64,000 bases of DNA, from NCBI GenBank assembly GCA_030544235.1, contig CM060472.1, positions 15,621,654 through 15,685,653 on the forward strand, written 5' to 3'. This document shows, piece after piece, positions 1-11,627 of this stretch. The DNA comes from Lepturacanthus savala (Eukaryota > Chordata > Actinopteri > Scombriformes > Trichiuridae). Numbering within the stretch: position 1 is the first letter of the stretch; every line of letters starts with the position of its first letter. Made by a program: the position numbers and the translations under genes. The notes under the pieces are model-generated. The model searched no databases, was not told where the DNA came from, and saw only the letters and a program-made list of their open reading frames with translations.

Positions 1-1077
1 AAACTAAACAAAAAAAAAAAAAAAGAACATTGGCATTGAACAAAGTTTTGCAGAAATAGAATATTAACGTTCTGTTCGGCCTTGCGTGGGGGAAAAAAAA
101 ATGTAAGTATTTGAATGAAGCCGGTGAGCTCTGGGGAAAACAAAAATCGCAAGGTTGTCCGGAATAAAAGATGAATCTAGCTAGATTTTTCCTGCAATGC
201 AACATCATTAATAATACATGCAAGTGTATGTTCCTGGTGGATAACTTTGTAATGAGAACTTTCTACTGTTTTTCTTAAAATTGTTGCGCTAAAAAGATAA
301 AATGGTTGCAGAGGTGAGAACTTTGCAGGGTTGTAATATTCTGCCTCTGTACTGGTTTCGGTCTGAATGTTCACTTGAGGAAAAAAAAGGCAGAGGCAGT
401 TAAGGCTGATTTTTGATTCTTGCGTTGAATAGCCGCTATACCCTATGATGTAGCCTGTGTAACTAGACATCATGGCCACATAAAGCTGCTGTGATTGGTC
501 CTCTTTTCCATGTCTCTCGGTGGCGCTGAGAAGCCAGACAAGCTCAGAAACTTAAATTTCCACCGGTCCATTCAATGGTCAACGGTGGACACAGATCCCC
601 TCCCAAGTCTTTTCTCTTTCTGCATTCAAAGTAACTGTTCAACATTTTTTATTATTATTTGTGCAACCAACACAATCCACTAAGTTTCAGTGGCCAGTTG
701 TTTGTAGCATAGATCTATACACATAGATGCCGCTGTCCATTGGTGCAATGCATCAGCGTTCAACTGATTTGAATTAGCTGGTTTTATACTGAATAAGCCA
801 GGGTATACCCATCCTTTCTAGCTCCTTTCAAATTCACTTCACTCTCCAATTCAATCTGGACACCAAGAACCAAATTTTCCCCTTATCTAGGGAACCAATC
901 ACCGAACGGGGGAGGGCTCTGGCCTTCCATAAACCACATCTCCAATACAAATAAATGAATGGATGGTTCCCAGGCTTCATCTCAGTCTGCATTGAAATGA
1001 GGTCTGGTGTTAGCCAGGCTATTGCTGAATGGTAAACATGCTGCATTCGTATAGTGCCATTCTAGTCTTTTGGATCA
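1..1077. other. Intergenic or intronic DNA, no gene seen
   Basis: No open frame here looks coding: all are short, overlap on both strands and lack recognisable motifs. A poly-A stretch lies at about 9-24. The part from about 770 to 1060 has the feel of an old dispersed repeat, but I could not assign it to a family. Confidence 0.6.
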
Positions 1078-1310
1078 AGTGTACATTCACCCATTCACAA
1101 CCATTTATCCACTCATGGCAGTGGCTGCCAGACAAGGTGCTGGTGGCACACTGGGAGGCTAATCATTCACACACATTCACACAGGCAAAGGCAAATTGGG
1201 GTTAAGTATCTTGCCCAATGACACATTGACACAGAACCTGGAGGAGCCAGGAATCGAAATGCTGATCCTCCAACCGGTGAAGGACTACACGACAAGACAG
1301 TGGCTTAGAA
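1078..1310. repeat. Dispersed teleost repeat, class unassigned
   Basis: The segment runs from 'cacccattcacaacc' through 'ttgcccaatgacacattgac' to 'gaggagccaggaatcgaa' and 'gatcctccaaccggtgaa'. I recognise this order of phrases from a repeat that is widespread in ray-finned fish genomes. The copy is diverged and has no intact ends, so the transposon class is left open. A short open frame inside it (68 residues) is incidental. Confidence 0.55.
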
Positions 1311-2499
1311 ACTCCACAGCCAATGCCTGGTTCTACACCAGACCCTCATACTACATTTCATTTGTACAGAGAGTCTGTTCCCTCTCCATTGACAAGTGTT
1401 AACTCATTCGAAGGCAGGTATTTCTGTTGAAGTTTAAAACTCATGGATCTGTCCAACGCTGCTCTAGATCTGCCATAACCGATCTCTAACATTGGATTGT
1501 GGCGTATGTCATGTGCATGAACTAACCGGGAAAAAAAAATCACCAAAGAATGTCTTGCTTCGGCTTTGACTTTTAGATATTTGGCAACGCTGCTTAATAT
1601 TCCACAATGGTCTGAAAGACAAAACCCAAATGTATCTCCACCGTTACTGAACTACAACCATTAGACTGACTACAACTCAAACTAGCAAATGACCTCAGCG
1701 TCATCGTTCTCAGCCGTGCCTTTTGTTCTCTGATTGGATGGCTAAGTATTTGTCTGGAGAAAAAACTTAAATATACAAAGTAGAGCAATACAGGGCATTG
1801 AAGAACAATGAAAATTGAGTGGAAGTACGTTTGGTGCGCTGTGCACTGAGCAACAATAAAAATGCTACGGCAATGCAGGAGCAGAAATCGTCCATCAACG
1901 ACCATGAAGAGGAAGATGGGGCGAGGCTTGTTTGCAATGCCTGCAAAATGGCTGCCTGGGCCGGTGGCCACCAGGTTATACATCCCGCCACCCTTGGGTC
2001 CTGGTGATGTTGCGGCCTCAGTTTCTTCCTTTGTCCTTCCTATGATGATTTGATGCAACACACAACGTCCACAACACAGACAAACACCCCCTTCAAACGC
2101 ACTTTTTTCACCTCATGCTCGCTTCACCGACATCCACACCTTATGTTTAGTTATTTCTTGTCTTTTTCATGGCTGTAAGAGCCAGGCTGGTGTGTTGAAA
2201 AAAGGAAAAAGAGCAAAATAAACTTCCACCTCCTCCAAAATAACAACAACAACAAAAAACGCATTGCTGCTTGTTCGACTTCTAAACTACCAAGTGTGTT
2301 GATCAAAGATAATGAAATTACTAAACAGAAGTTGAGTCTCGTGTGGTATATTGATTGGAATTCCAAACACTTGAAGACCTAGAAATGAGTTTTCTTTCCA
2401 AACGGCTCCCAGTTGAACATTTATGAGAACTCGTCGCAGACCACGAGCCGTCTTCACCCCCGTATTAACTTGTGCATCGATATCCAATTATCACCTGGA
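1311..2499. other. No gene seen
   Basis: The interval contains overlapping open frames on both strands (the longest is 155 codons, minus strand, 1594-2061). None has a recognisable domain, and frames on the two strands overlap one another as expected by chance. No tandem repeat or transposon ends were seen. Confidence 0.5.
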
Positions 2500-2705
2500 A
2501 CATTTCATATTTTGATTGTCTTGCCTGTAAACATATTATCTTATTGGCAATAACGCGGGACAAGCTCTTATCTCACTTATGAGAAAACCTGAGAGAGATG
2601 CGTAGCCGAGATTAACCGGGATGCCGAGGCACGCACACACCTTATCTTGTTTACTGTTGGGCTGCTGCAGTCTGCCGAAGCTCTGTTTCCATGGTAATAT
2701 TAGAA
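2500..2705. promoter_or_regulatory. Candidate noncoding regulatory element with GATA-like sites
   Basis: About 200 bp of repeat-free, mixed-composition sequence. It contains several TTATC cores (GATA-factor site on the minus strand) near 2536, 2568 and 2641, a 'gtaaaca' forkhead-like core near 2526 and an inverted 'cttatctcacttatgag' stretch. Density of developmental transcription-factor cores without coding potential suggests a conserved noncoding element. Conservation itself cannot be seen here. Confidence 0.25.
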
Positions 2706-3160
2706 TTATTCCAAGCTGAAATTTTTAGAATATTGTTTATTCATGTTTGAATCAATCGCATATTGCAGATGCTCTGATTGCATTGATTTCTGTGTCTTGT
2801 TTCCAATGTTCCTATTTTTTTCCTTTCTCCACCTGAATTCTCTTTTTCACTATTGTGAAAAATTCTATTTATTACAGCCTGGAACCAAATGTGCTGCTGC
2901 TATTCTGCTTTCTGTAAATATATATATATATATATTTTTTTTTTCTTTACAAAAAAGAAGGATTAAATTCTCCTTTAACCACCTTTGATCTTGAACAGAA
3001 GGGGTCAGAGTTCAAGGCAGGTACTCAGAGGCTGGCTGAAGGGCTCTTAAGCAAGAAGGCTTGGGTGAACCCGGTAACGCTCCCTGCTCCCTTACTCAAT
3101 CCAGAAGAACTGGCTGAGGGAAATCAAAGTTAAATAAAGAAATTGAAAGAAGGACAAACG
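2706..3160. other. AT-rich spacer with a short TA microsatellite
   Basis: The interval is AT-rich and has a (TA) run near 2917-2936 followed by a T-run. No gene or transposon ends were seen. Confidence 0.6.
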
Positions 3161-3204
3161 ATAGCTGGTGAGCGAGGCCACGGAGCTGCGTCTCCACACT
3201 TCTT

Positions 3205-3365
3205 GTCTTCGTTTGGGGGTGGGGGGGCGCAAAGAGGAGAGCGGCAAGAGGAGGGGAGGATGAAAAAAGAAAACAGCTGAGTAGAGCAATTAGGAAACAG
3301 AGAGGGAAACGAGTGGAGGGAGGAGGAGAAGGAGGAGGGAAACGGGGAGGAGTAGGCGAAAGGAA
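3205..3365 (+). repeat. Purine-rich low-complexity tract
   Basis: The plus strand is almost entirely A and G, with recurrent GGAGG and GGGAAAC words and a G-rich start at about 3216-3228. The complementary strand is open in overlapping frames encoding Ser/Pro/Phe-rich nonsense, which follows from composition and is not evidence for a gene. Confidence 0.7.
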
Positions 3366-3898
3366 GACAAATTGAGAAACACGAGGTCGGTGACACAACA
3401 CGCACACGAGTTTGCTCTTTTTGCACTCTGTTTTATCCCCATTACACTTTAATCTAACAGCTGCTCGCACCAAAACACCTGCATCCGATCACAGGAGGAA
3501 GCGGTCAGGACCAGCAGGACCGGGCTCCTGCTGAGGAGCCTCGACGCCTCGGAGATGGGCGCCATTCATCAAAAATGACACGCAAACTTTAAATGGATCG
3601 CAAACGAGGTCTTCGTCCGTCCGTTATGGCTTTATTCAGCAGGACGGGTTAGGTGTTGGTGCAGCGGCGAAGTAGCACAACCTGACCTTCATCCTCCTTT
3701 GGAGGGGATTTGGGGTATTGTTTCAAACTTTTCGGATAGAGGTGTTGCAACTTGTCATGCTCCAGATTCAATCTGTTCAACTCTAAAGACCAAAGACTTT
3801 CCTGGTCGACCAGTGCTTTTCAGTTAAGGCCATTAGTCAGCTAATCATCACACTTTCATGCTAATTCAGTTATATTCGTTCTTTTAGCTATTTTTATA
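3366..3898. other. No gene; CpG-containing mixed sequence at 3480-3640
   Basis: No coding frame is supported. The part at about 3540-3640 combines CpG dinucleotides, 'gggcgccattcatcaaaa' and an AT-rich 'aaactttaaatgg' word, a texture seen in regulatory DNA, but the signal is weak. Confidence 0.4.
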
Positions 3899-4053
3899 TT
3901 AAAGAGATAGTTTGGTATTTTGAACATCGAGCCCCATTTCCATGTTCCTGGCATGCATTTGAAACATGGAGACCATAATTTCACTGATCCCTCCAGTATT
4001 GAGCTTTGTAGCAATTTCCCAATATAATGGTCGCGTGCAGGGCAGATTTTCAA
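3899..4053 (-). repeat. Arm 1 of a divergent inverted repeat pair
   Basis: Read on the minus strand this segment matches 4401-4540 on the plus strand: shared words include 'ctgccctgc', 'gaaattgctacaaa', 'aatactggaggg', 'aaattatggtc' and 'ccaggaacatgg'. The left edge 'ttaaagagatagtttgg' resembles the end of a small non-autonomous DNA element common in fish. The two copies lie in opposite orientation about 350 bp apart. Confidence 0.7.
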
Positions 4054-4400
4054 TAGCTCCTTCCCAAATGGGAAGCCAATGGGAAGCTCATGGGGTTAAT
4101 CATACTTGTTGTCATTAAGTTGTCCTGCAATTCATAGACGACTTTCTAACTGAATAATGAAACCAGAACTAGATTTGATCGAGAACTGTTTTGTAGACCA
4201 CAGAACGGCTCTAGTAAACTTCCACCACTCTGTCGCAAAAGAACCAAAACACTAATTTCCAAGCCTTTCAAAGCAAGTACAAATGAATGAAATGGGAAAC
4301 ATTACCCATTACATCTCACTGAGACGGTATGATTACACACCAAGCTTTCTACCAGTGTTTATTCAGTTTTTCACAAAGACAAATAGTTTTTTCTGCTAGG
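4054..4400. other. Spacer between inverted repeat arms
   Basis: About 350 bp between the two arms. No gene and no second repeat were recognised. Confidence 0.5.
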
Positions 4401-4540
4401 ATTCAAATCTGCCCTGCGTACTTCCATTATACTGAAAATCCGCTCACGGGAAATTGCTACAAATACAATACTGGAGGGGTTGATAAAATTATGGTCTTCA
4501 TGCTTCAAACATATGCCAGGAACATGGAAAATGGGGCTAT
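4401..4540 (+). repeat. Arm 2 of the inverted repeat pair
   Basis: This is the partner of 3899-4053 in opposite orientation. It has a roughly 10-bp insertion relative to arm 1 near 4435-4450. Both copies are diverged, so the pair is old. It could be two independent insertions of one MITE family, or one long foldback element. Confidence 0.7.
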
Positions 4541-6214
4541 GGGGGTCCAAGTGATGTGTCAGCACTTCCTTTTTCATTTCAAATTAAAAGCTTTTTTTTT
4601 CCAAAAGCATTGTACCATTAGAACGCTGGAGTGATAGTTGCTGGAAATGGGCCTCTATACACCTATGTAAATATTGCACCAAAAACCAGACACTGCAGCT
4701 AGAATAGTCATTTACCACATTAGCAATATATAGAGTGTATTTCTGGTTATTTTAAAGTTATCTTCATTGAAAAAACAGTGAACTTTTGAATGGTGGCATA
4801 TATGACGCATGCCTAAGCGTACCAGACACACCGGGCCAGAGTGGGTCAGGGATTATACACATCCAATGATTTTCAACAGCCTTAAATAAATGTGCTAAAT
4901 AATGTCTGGCCTACTATCTTTTGATTTGCATGAGAAAGTAATGAATGGCAACATATACTCAGCAGGAAATGACAACCACTGCTTCAAATGTTTGTATTTT
5001 TGTATATGAAAAATCGCTTTGCAGATTAGAAATGCAGAAGTTTCATTTCCATCTAAAATGAATCACACAGAGCAGAGAACAAAAAGCAACTAATCAAATA
5101 TGACAGATCCCATGAAACATGAAGATTTCTGCATCTGAGGATTAATCTGAAACGTGTCAATGAGAATATTAAAATCTAGTTTTATATAATTGTTCATTTT
5201 CAATTGATCCTTCTTTCCAACATGTTTTTTTTTTCATGTCAATGAATCTTTCATGAGAAAGAAACCACTTTGCTTCTCGTCGAAAAACAAAATGGCAACA
5301 CAAAGACCCTGCAGTTCTCTCCCACATGAACTGAACTCTTTCAATTTTGAGTGGAGAAACTTCTTTTTGTCCAGCTGCTGTTTCCAAGGTCACAAATCAA
5401 CCTTCAGGCCCGACGCAACAAATATGTTCTTCATGAATTGTTCTTCTCATGATGTATTAAATAACCACTTGCTGTTCAAAATGGCATGTTCGAATGTCTT
5501 GTTTTGCCCGAGCAAAACGGAAAAAACAATGAATCAGTTAAGAGACCCACCTAATTGATGAATAAACAGTTCAGTTGAGCTTTACGACAAACATAAAGCT
5601 CGTTCCTCTTCCCTAACATCACTGAATGCATTTCGCAAGTGGTTTAACACTTTATTACGTCAGTTCTGTTGTGGAAACCAGACTGTTTAGAAAAAAAAAA
5701 AAAATTACCCAACCGAGGAGGGGAGGAACATGTTCAGGTCACAGATGGAACTCTGCTCTTAATTTTTATGTTATAGAACCCAAACTGCACTAAAAACAAA
5801 TTAGAGGAAGAGTTTAAAAGGGAAAGGGGAAAAAAAAGGTTGTTATGGCGATCGCCTATCTGCGTCCATGCTGCAGCTGTGGGGAACACGCAGCTGATGT
5901 TTTTTAAGGTGGACCGGGAAAGTCGACGCAGCTGTGTGAGCTCCTGCGCTGTGGGGGGAACTCCGCCGCCGTCGGTGAAGGGTTAATCGGCCATATTTTC
6001 ACCGTCACGTAACGCATGATGACCATAACACATCTGCAGGGGGTTGGGATGGAGCCGGTGATCAATACGGATGACTTCATTTCCTGACCAGGTGGTGTTC
6101 AAAACCTCTCTGCCTGTTTCAGAATGGAACTAAACTGTAAAACGTTGCGGAGTCATTAGTGACAGGCCAGTAACAACAGTGATGTCAAGTCTATTTACTC
6201 ATGCACTGTATTAT
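4541..6214. other. No gene seen
   Basis: The only supported features are a poly-A run near 5691-5704 and a short CpG-containing GC-rich stretch at about 5850-6010, with repeated 'cgcagctg' E-box-like words. Frames up to about 100 codons occur on both strands but show no recognisable protein. Confidence 0.5.
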
Positions 6215-6325
6215 AATCATCATCATGTCGTAATACAGTTCTTATTTTACTTAAGTAGGACTTTTCACGCTGGACTTTGTCATGGAGTATTTTTTTCCCA
6301 GTGATGTATTGGCTGATAAGAACAA
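6215..6325. repeat. 'Ttaagtaggacttttca' dispersed repeat, copy 1
   Basis: This copy shares 'cttattttacttaagtagg', 'acttttcacg', 'ggactttgtc' and 'cagtgatgtattgg' with 7085-7215 in the same orientation. The phrase order matches a common teleost non-autonomous element built from repeated 'taagta' words. The copy is truncated and diverged. Confidence 0.55.
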
Positions 6326-6649
6326 GAGCACATCACACACATCAGTGATGGCAAGTCTACATGGATTAGAGTGAAAAAAAACCCAATAAAAAACATCCGA
6401 CTGAAATGAGATCAAAAACCCAAGGTTTTGATCTCAAGGGAAAACATGAAGATTAAAAGGTGCTTGTGGGGCGGATATACACACAAAGTTTAGACTTATC
6501 TATTTTTATTCTGTACTGATGATGTACCTACTTTATTTCTTTTAGTTCTAGTGACCTTTTTTTTTTCCTTCTTATCTTATGACACTTACTATAGGTGATC
6601 CAGCAGATCAGAATCTGTGGGTAATTATGGGTGAGAAAGTGGATCCCTT

Positions 6650-6830
6650 TATATTGCCATATATATATAAAGCAATGAAATGCAAAGAGCATCTAACCAG
6701 AACTGCTTCAGTAGTGATTTAAATAGCTATGGTACGTTATATACAGACTATATATATGTATATATATACACAATATATACAGAACATATCTATATTATAT
6801 ATAGAGACTATGGTAAATAGCTTACCATCA
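6650..6830. repeat. AT-rich tract with interrupted (TA)n runs
   Basis: Several (TA) runs (near 6659-6669, 6751-6778 and 6790-6802) are separated by short unique words. No gene is present. Confidence 0.8.
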
Positions 6831-7084
6831 TCATTTATTTAATTTAGCCAAGCCATCTCCATTTATTCTTCACAGTTTGCAGAACAGAAAGCAAATTGAC
6901 GTGTAACAGTGATGGAAAATGAAGAATCAATAGCAAACACCCTGTAAAAGGGAGCCTTACAGATTATTTAATGGTACCCTCAGTTCACAGGTAGCCTAAA
7001 CTCTTATTTTGTTCTTACAGTTGACAGAAATCCATCATAGTATCATATCATAGATAAACTTCCGTGAATGCATTCACTCAAGTA

Positions 7085-7215
7085 CTGCACTTTATTTACA
7101 TCTAGTTAGAATACTTATTTTAGTTAAGTAGGACTTTTCATGCAGGACTTTTTTAGTTGTTCTGAATTCATTTTTACTTTACAGTGATTTATTGGTACTT
7201 TCCCACCACAAGCTT
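7085..7215. repeat. 'Ttaagtaggacttttca' dispersed repeat, copy 2
   Basis: This is a direct-orientation relative of 6215-6325, sharing 'cttattttagttaagtagg', 'acttttcatgcaggac' and 'cagtgatttattgg'. The spacing of about 870 bp could reflect a local duplication or two insertions. Confidence 0.55.
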
Positions 7216-7404
7216 TTATTCCACCTCCATCAGTTTGTCCATTTTAAACATGGACAGATGAACTTTCCTCAGTCAAACTCTGTGCCTTCACATCAGCTCG
7301 CGCCTGCACTTTCCTATGACACAGCAGGCTTTTCTGTTCTTAACAAATAAATAAATATATTTTTTAAAAACGTCTATTTGTGACAATTTAATGTCAGTAC
7401 AGGC

Positions 7405-7600
7405 AGTACAGTTGTCTCCTTGTTTCCAGAGAGCAGCAGAACCCGCTGTTCTCGCCGTAATGAGGCGACGAGCGACCTGCTCTGGAAACCGTCGCCCGGA
7501 TTTCCGTCCGCCCGCCGCCAAGCGGGTCGGGAGGAGGGTGAGCGAGAGCGTCGTCGTGTGCGCGCGTTTTCTCTACATTTCGCCGCAGCTATTTTAATCA
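7405..7600. promoter_or_regulatory. Small CpG-dense island
   Basis: I count about 24 CpG dinucleotides between roughly 7440 and 7590, far denser than the surrounding DNA. Overlapping short frames on both strands follow from the GC-rich composition. The island directly abuts the AT-rich patch at 7600-7690. No TATA box, splice site pair or coding exon could be tied to it. Confidence 0.45.
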
Positions 7601-7690
7601 AAATAAAGTGATTAGGAATATGCAAATTGAGTCATTTACTAATTGTTGCAGCCAATCCCTCCCTGTCTGCTGCTCTGAATTAAGCAGAAT
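7600..7690. promoter_or_regulatory. Candidate conserved noncoding element
   Basis: Repeat-free, AT-rich sequence containing 'atgcaaat' (octamer, POU-type) near 7620, 'gtgattag', 'ttactaattg' and 'gaattaag' homeodomain-like cores and a 'tgagtca' AP-1-like word. It is followed by a poly-T run at about 7690-7708. Function is inferred from motif texture only. Confidence 0.3.
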
Positions 7691-7711
7691 TTTTTTTTTT
7701 TTTTTTTTAAT

Positions 7712-8235
<524 letters not shown>

Positions 8236-8397
8236 GCATGTACACATTAATATGCATGCACACAGGGATGCTCAGACACACATACACAGGCATGCACACA
8301 CACATGCACGCGCACACGCACGCACACAGACGGTCACGTTAAGCTGCTCATTCTAATAGGCTAAGCTTTACTCCATTTGGTTAAATGTTTTGTTTAA

Positions 8398-9400
8398 GAA
8401 GAGCTACACCAGAGGAAGGAGGGAAGGGGCAAGAAACGAGGGGACGACCTAGGTGGGATGACGAAGGAAAGATCAGGAGGATAGTAAAGCAGGAGTGGAA
8501 AAAAGTAGGAGGGATGTAGGAAGGATGAAAAGAAACAAGGGAAGGAGATAAGGAGGAAGGGGAAGTCGGAGGGGAGAGAAATGGGAGGGAGGTGAAAAAA
8601 AGAGGGAAAGAAAAAAGGAGGATGTAGAACTACAAGCAATGAAGGAAGATGATTCAGGTGGAGGAGGGAAAGGAGGGAAAGGGGGGAGAGGGTGATTTAG
8701 GTAGGAAGGAAGGAAGGAAGGAAGGAAGGAAGGAAGGAAGGAAGGAAGGAAGGAAGGAAGGAAGGAAGGAAGATGAAAAGAAAAGGGGGAAATGTAGGAA
8801 GAAATAAAGTTTTAAGGAAGGAAAAAGGAGAAAGAAGGTAGGAAAGAAAGGAGAGAAAAGTACAGGGAAGGAGAAAAGAGATAAAGAAAGGAAGGATGGA
8901 AAGATTGAAGGAAGGAAGAGGGAAGCAAAAATGAAGAGAGTGGAAGGAAGGGAAGAAGAGAGGAAGTAAGAAGGGAGAGGAGCCAGGAGGAGGAGGAAGG
9001 AGAGAGGCAATAAGGAATGTACAGTAGGGAAGAAGAAAAGAAGGATTGAGAGGAGGAATGAAGGAATGTGGCGAGTAAGGAGGGAGAAAAGAAGACAAAG
9101 GACGAAGACGGGAGGGAGAGAAGAAAGAAAGTATGGAGGAAATCACATATTGAATGGAGGGATAAAGGAAGGGGGAGGAAAGAAGATGTGAAGACTGGAG
9201 AAAGGAGGGGGGAAATAAAGGAGGATAGAGGGAGAAACGGAGGAAGGGAACAAGGTATTCAGATGAGAGGAAGGAGGAGTGTCACCTGATGGAATAAAAA
9301 AGAGAGAGAGGGAGGAGAAGGAAGAAGGATTTTGAAAAGAAGGAGAAATACGGAAGGAGACGGACAGAATGAGAGAGGGAGAGAGAGAAGGAGGGAGTCA
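8398..9400 (+). repeat. 1-kb nearly pure polypurine tract
   Basis: The plus strand is overwhelmingly A and G, with AGGA, GGGAG and GAAA words and only scattered pyrimidines. It includes a perfect GGAA array. On the minus strand the same region lacks stop codons for long stretches in overlapping frames (Phe/Leu/Pro/Ser-rich), which is compositional. Such tracts can form triplex DNA in principle. Confidence 0.9.
8704..8773 (+). repeat. (GGAA)n tetranucleotide microsatellite
   Basis: About 17 uninterrupted GGAA units within the purine tract. GGAA is the core bound by ETS-family factors, but here it is most simply a microsatellite. Confidence 0.95.
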
Positions 9401-9404
9401 GGCT

Positions 9405-9545
9405 TTAAGGCCAAATAATGGAGCAGCTCATCTCATGGTGAATTTGAATGGAGGCTGAATTAATTTAAATCTCATCACGGCCCGCCCTCTAATACCTTAT
9501 CAGTTCTGCACGGAGACAAGGGACGTAATCGCATTAGACCCGCCA
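9405..9545. promoter_or_regulatory. Candidate conserved noncoding element
   Basis: Repeat-free sequence between the purine tract and a CA cluster. It contains 'gctgaattaatttaaatc' (homeodomain-like), 'accttatcag' (GATA-like) and 'gacgtaatcgcatta'. No coding frame is supported. Function is inferred only from texture. Confidence 0.25.
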
Positions 9546-9568
9546 CTCTGCTCTACTACGCTCTGCTA

Positions 9569-9873
9569 CACACACACACACACACACACACCAAAAACAC
9601 AGGGAACCAACAGATACACACACCTGTGCTGGTATGTGCTGTTTTTTTAACACACACACAGTGAAACACACACACACACAGACACCAGCACCATGGCAGC
9701 ATCAGTGCGTGTGTATATGTGTGTGTATGTGTGTGTGTGTGTGTGCATGTCTTTACATGCATGCTGGTGTCTTGCTGGGTTGTACTCATGGGACATTTCT
9801 TCATGCTATGTGTGAAGAACACAGGCACACACACACACAAACACACACACAAGCACACACACACACACACACA

Positions 9874-9904
<31 letters not shown>

Positions 9905-9906
9905 CA
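9569..9906. repeat. CA/GT microsatellite cluster with an embedded dispersed segment
   Basis: CA runs lie near 9570-9591, 9650-9680 and 9824-9906, with a GT run near 9719-9746. The non-repetitive part at 9750-9825 ('acatgcatgctggtgtcttg' onward) recurs in inverted orientation at 15005-15070, so it is a dispersed unit and not random flank. Confidence 0.85.
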
Positions 9907-10308
9907 GTTGTATGGGCGAGCAGAGCAGCCTTCCAGTTACCTTCTAGGGGAAAAGGCTCATGGGAAGTTATGCACTGGCTGTTGACATTGGCTGCAGCAG
10001 GAAGAGCAGCTTTACAGCACCGAACTCACACTGTAATGTACACACACACACACACACACCTCGACCACAGCCAAAAACTCACACACACACTCCAAACAAG
10101 ATGGCGGCGTGTTGAGTTATAGTCCAAAGACACCAACTCACACTCTTCCAAACAAGATGGTGGGAAAGTCTGCAGCGCTGCTCCATCAATAAATGTGACT
10201 GATGAGAAAGAAACAAATACAGATGCTGCTGATGCAGGGAGGCTGTGTTCCTGGTTCTGACTGCTGGATTTCACTGGGTTTATTTTTTATTCCTTTGGAC
10301 CAAAACTG
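9907..10308. repeat. Block a of the segmental duplication, copy 1
   Basis: From 'gttgtatggg' to 'caaaactg' this block matches 16781-17200 almost base for base. The only differences I see are about four substitutions and CA-run length changes. It contains two internal 'ccaaacaagatgg' words about 55 bp apart. A minus-strand frame at 10026-10274 is shared by both copies with one residue change, as expected from DNA identity. No protein family is recognised. Confidence 0.9.
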
Positions 10309-11099
10309 GAAAATATTGATCTTTAAAGTGTTATAATTGTAAAAAAAAAAAAAAAGGCTTCAATTGTTTTATTCGCTCTATTCTTCAAGTTGCATTTCTG
10401 GCCCTTATCTGAAGTCCTAGTTATGCATGTTTTCTCAATCAGATTATCGTAAAGAGATGTGACTGATTTCTTTTTTTCCCATTCTGCAGCTGTCCTCTTT
10501 AAATGACAGTCAGAAATAAGGCAGGTTGAATAAGGAAGCTACTTCCTCTTCTTACTGTGCTGCAGTTGCTCTCCACCTTCTGTGAGGAATTTCAGACAGT
10601 AAGCTGAGGAAATGTAGGAAATCCCCAGCTGCACTCAACTATAAAAGCTAAGTTACAACATATCATTACCAAACAACTTTCAGCGGGCATCAATTATCGC
10701 CACAGAGACCGAGGATGTGCTTTTGGTTCAGCTTTTGGTTCGATATTTTAGAATTTCGGCCAACCTGCCTGAAGATAAAAAACTTTGAAAAAAGCAAATG
10801 AGTGAATCCTGCAGCTGTTTTCGGGGATTAAAAGCATGGAGCATTAAAGACAAACAAGTTAGGAGTGAAAGGTTGCAACAACTGTGACCGACTGTTTAGA
10901 CATTTAACCAAAAATTTGAAAAATTGAAGAATTTAACAATTTAGTCTTTTTTTTCCCCAAACTTTATGATTTCTTTTTTTTTTTTTTTTTTTAAGAAAGT
11001 ACACAAATAATCTCCCTCCTCCTGGATATAATAAAAAAAAATGTTTTCTCACAAATAAGAACAACAATATGAAATAAAATAGATTAAAAAATATCACAT
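10309..11099. other. No gene seen
   Basis: AT-rich sequence with homopolymer runs near 10340-10355 (A) and 10974-10993 (T). This interval has no clear counterpart after block a in the second duplication copy. Confidence 0.5.
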
Positions 11100-11405
11100 A
11101 CTTTGCGACAGAACTGAACAGATTAGTCGAATAGTCGTTTCCAACCGTTCCATTACTTGCCGACTCCAGCTTCTCAAATCTGGTTATTTCCTGGTTTCTT
11201 TAATCTTCTATAATAGTAAACTGATGATCTTTGGGTTGTGGACTGTTGGTCTGGACAAAAAAAAGACATTTTAGGCTGCATCTTCAGCTTTGGAAAGCAG
11301 CGATTACCATTTTACAGCATTTTATGAACCAAAAAACTAATCGATTAATTGTTCTGGCTATAATCCGACTAAGTTGTTCATGTAAAACTACTGATAGACT
11401 TATGC
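11100..11405. repeat. 'Attaatcgatta'-end non-autonomous element (hAT-like), diverged
   Basis: The order 'agattagtcgaatagtcg', 'ccagcttctcaaat', 'atagtaaactgatgatcttt', 'gggttgtggactgttggtc', 'aaaagacatttt' and 'ctaatcgattaattgttc' matches a very common teleost element whose ends carry 'attaatcgatta'. I believe it is hAT-type, but the class is from memory. Related copies occur at 12560, 32970, 36190, 42550, 57800, 60215 and 63290. Confidence 0.7.
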
Positions 11406-11627
11406 TCAGGGGCCCATTGGCGAGGGTTCACGCCCATGTAACCACTTAGTCCAGCTCAGGTGTCCAAAATTGGTAAATCACCCAATCTCAGTTTCAGTTT
11501 TGTGTTTGCAATTGCTGTAATTGGGTGAAAATGGACCTTCTCTAATGTCTCTGAGAAGGACAAAGCAAGAGTGAAATCAATAAAGAGAGATGAAACATCA
11601 ATGAATCTCTGGCAGGACTTACACCTG

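Noticed and set aside
8394..9146. 81- to 149-codon open frames on the minus strand across the GGAA/purine tract
   Set aside because: Same compositional cause: a pyrimidine strand rarely spells a stop codon.
10026..10274. Minus-strand frame shared by both copies of block a (also at 16963-17166)
   Set aside because: Conservation of the frame follows from the near-identity of the DNA. There is only one amino-acid difference to evaluate and no recognised family. It would be reopened if the frame is conserved in other species with synonymous bias.
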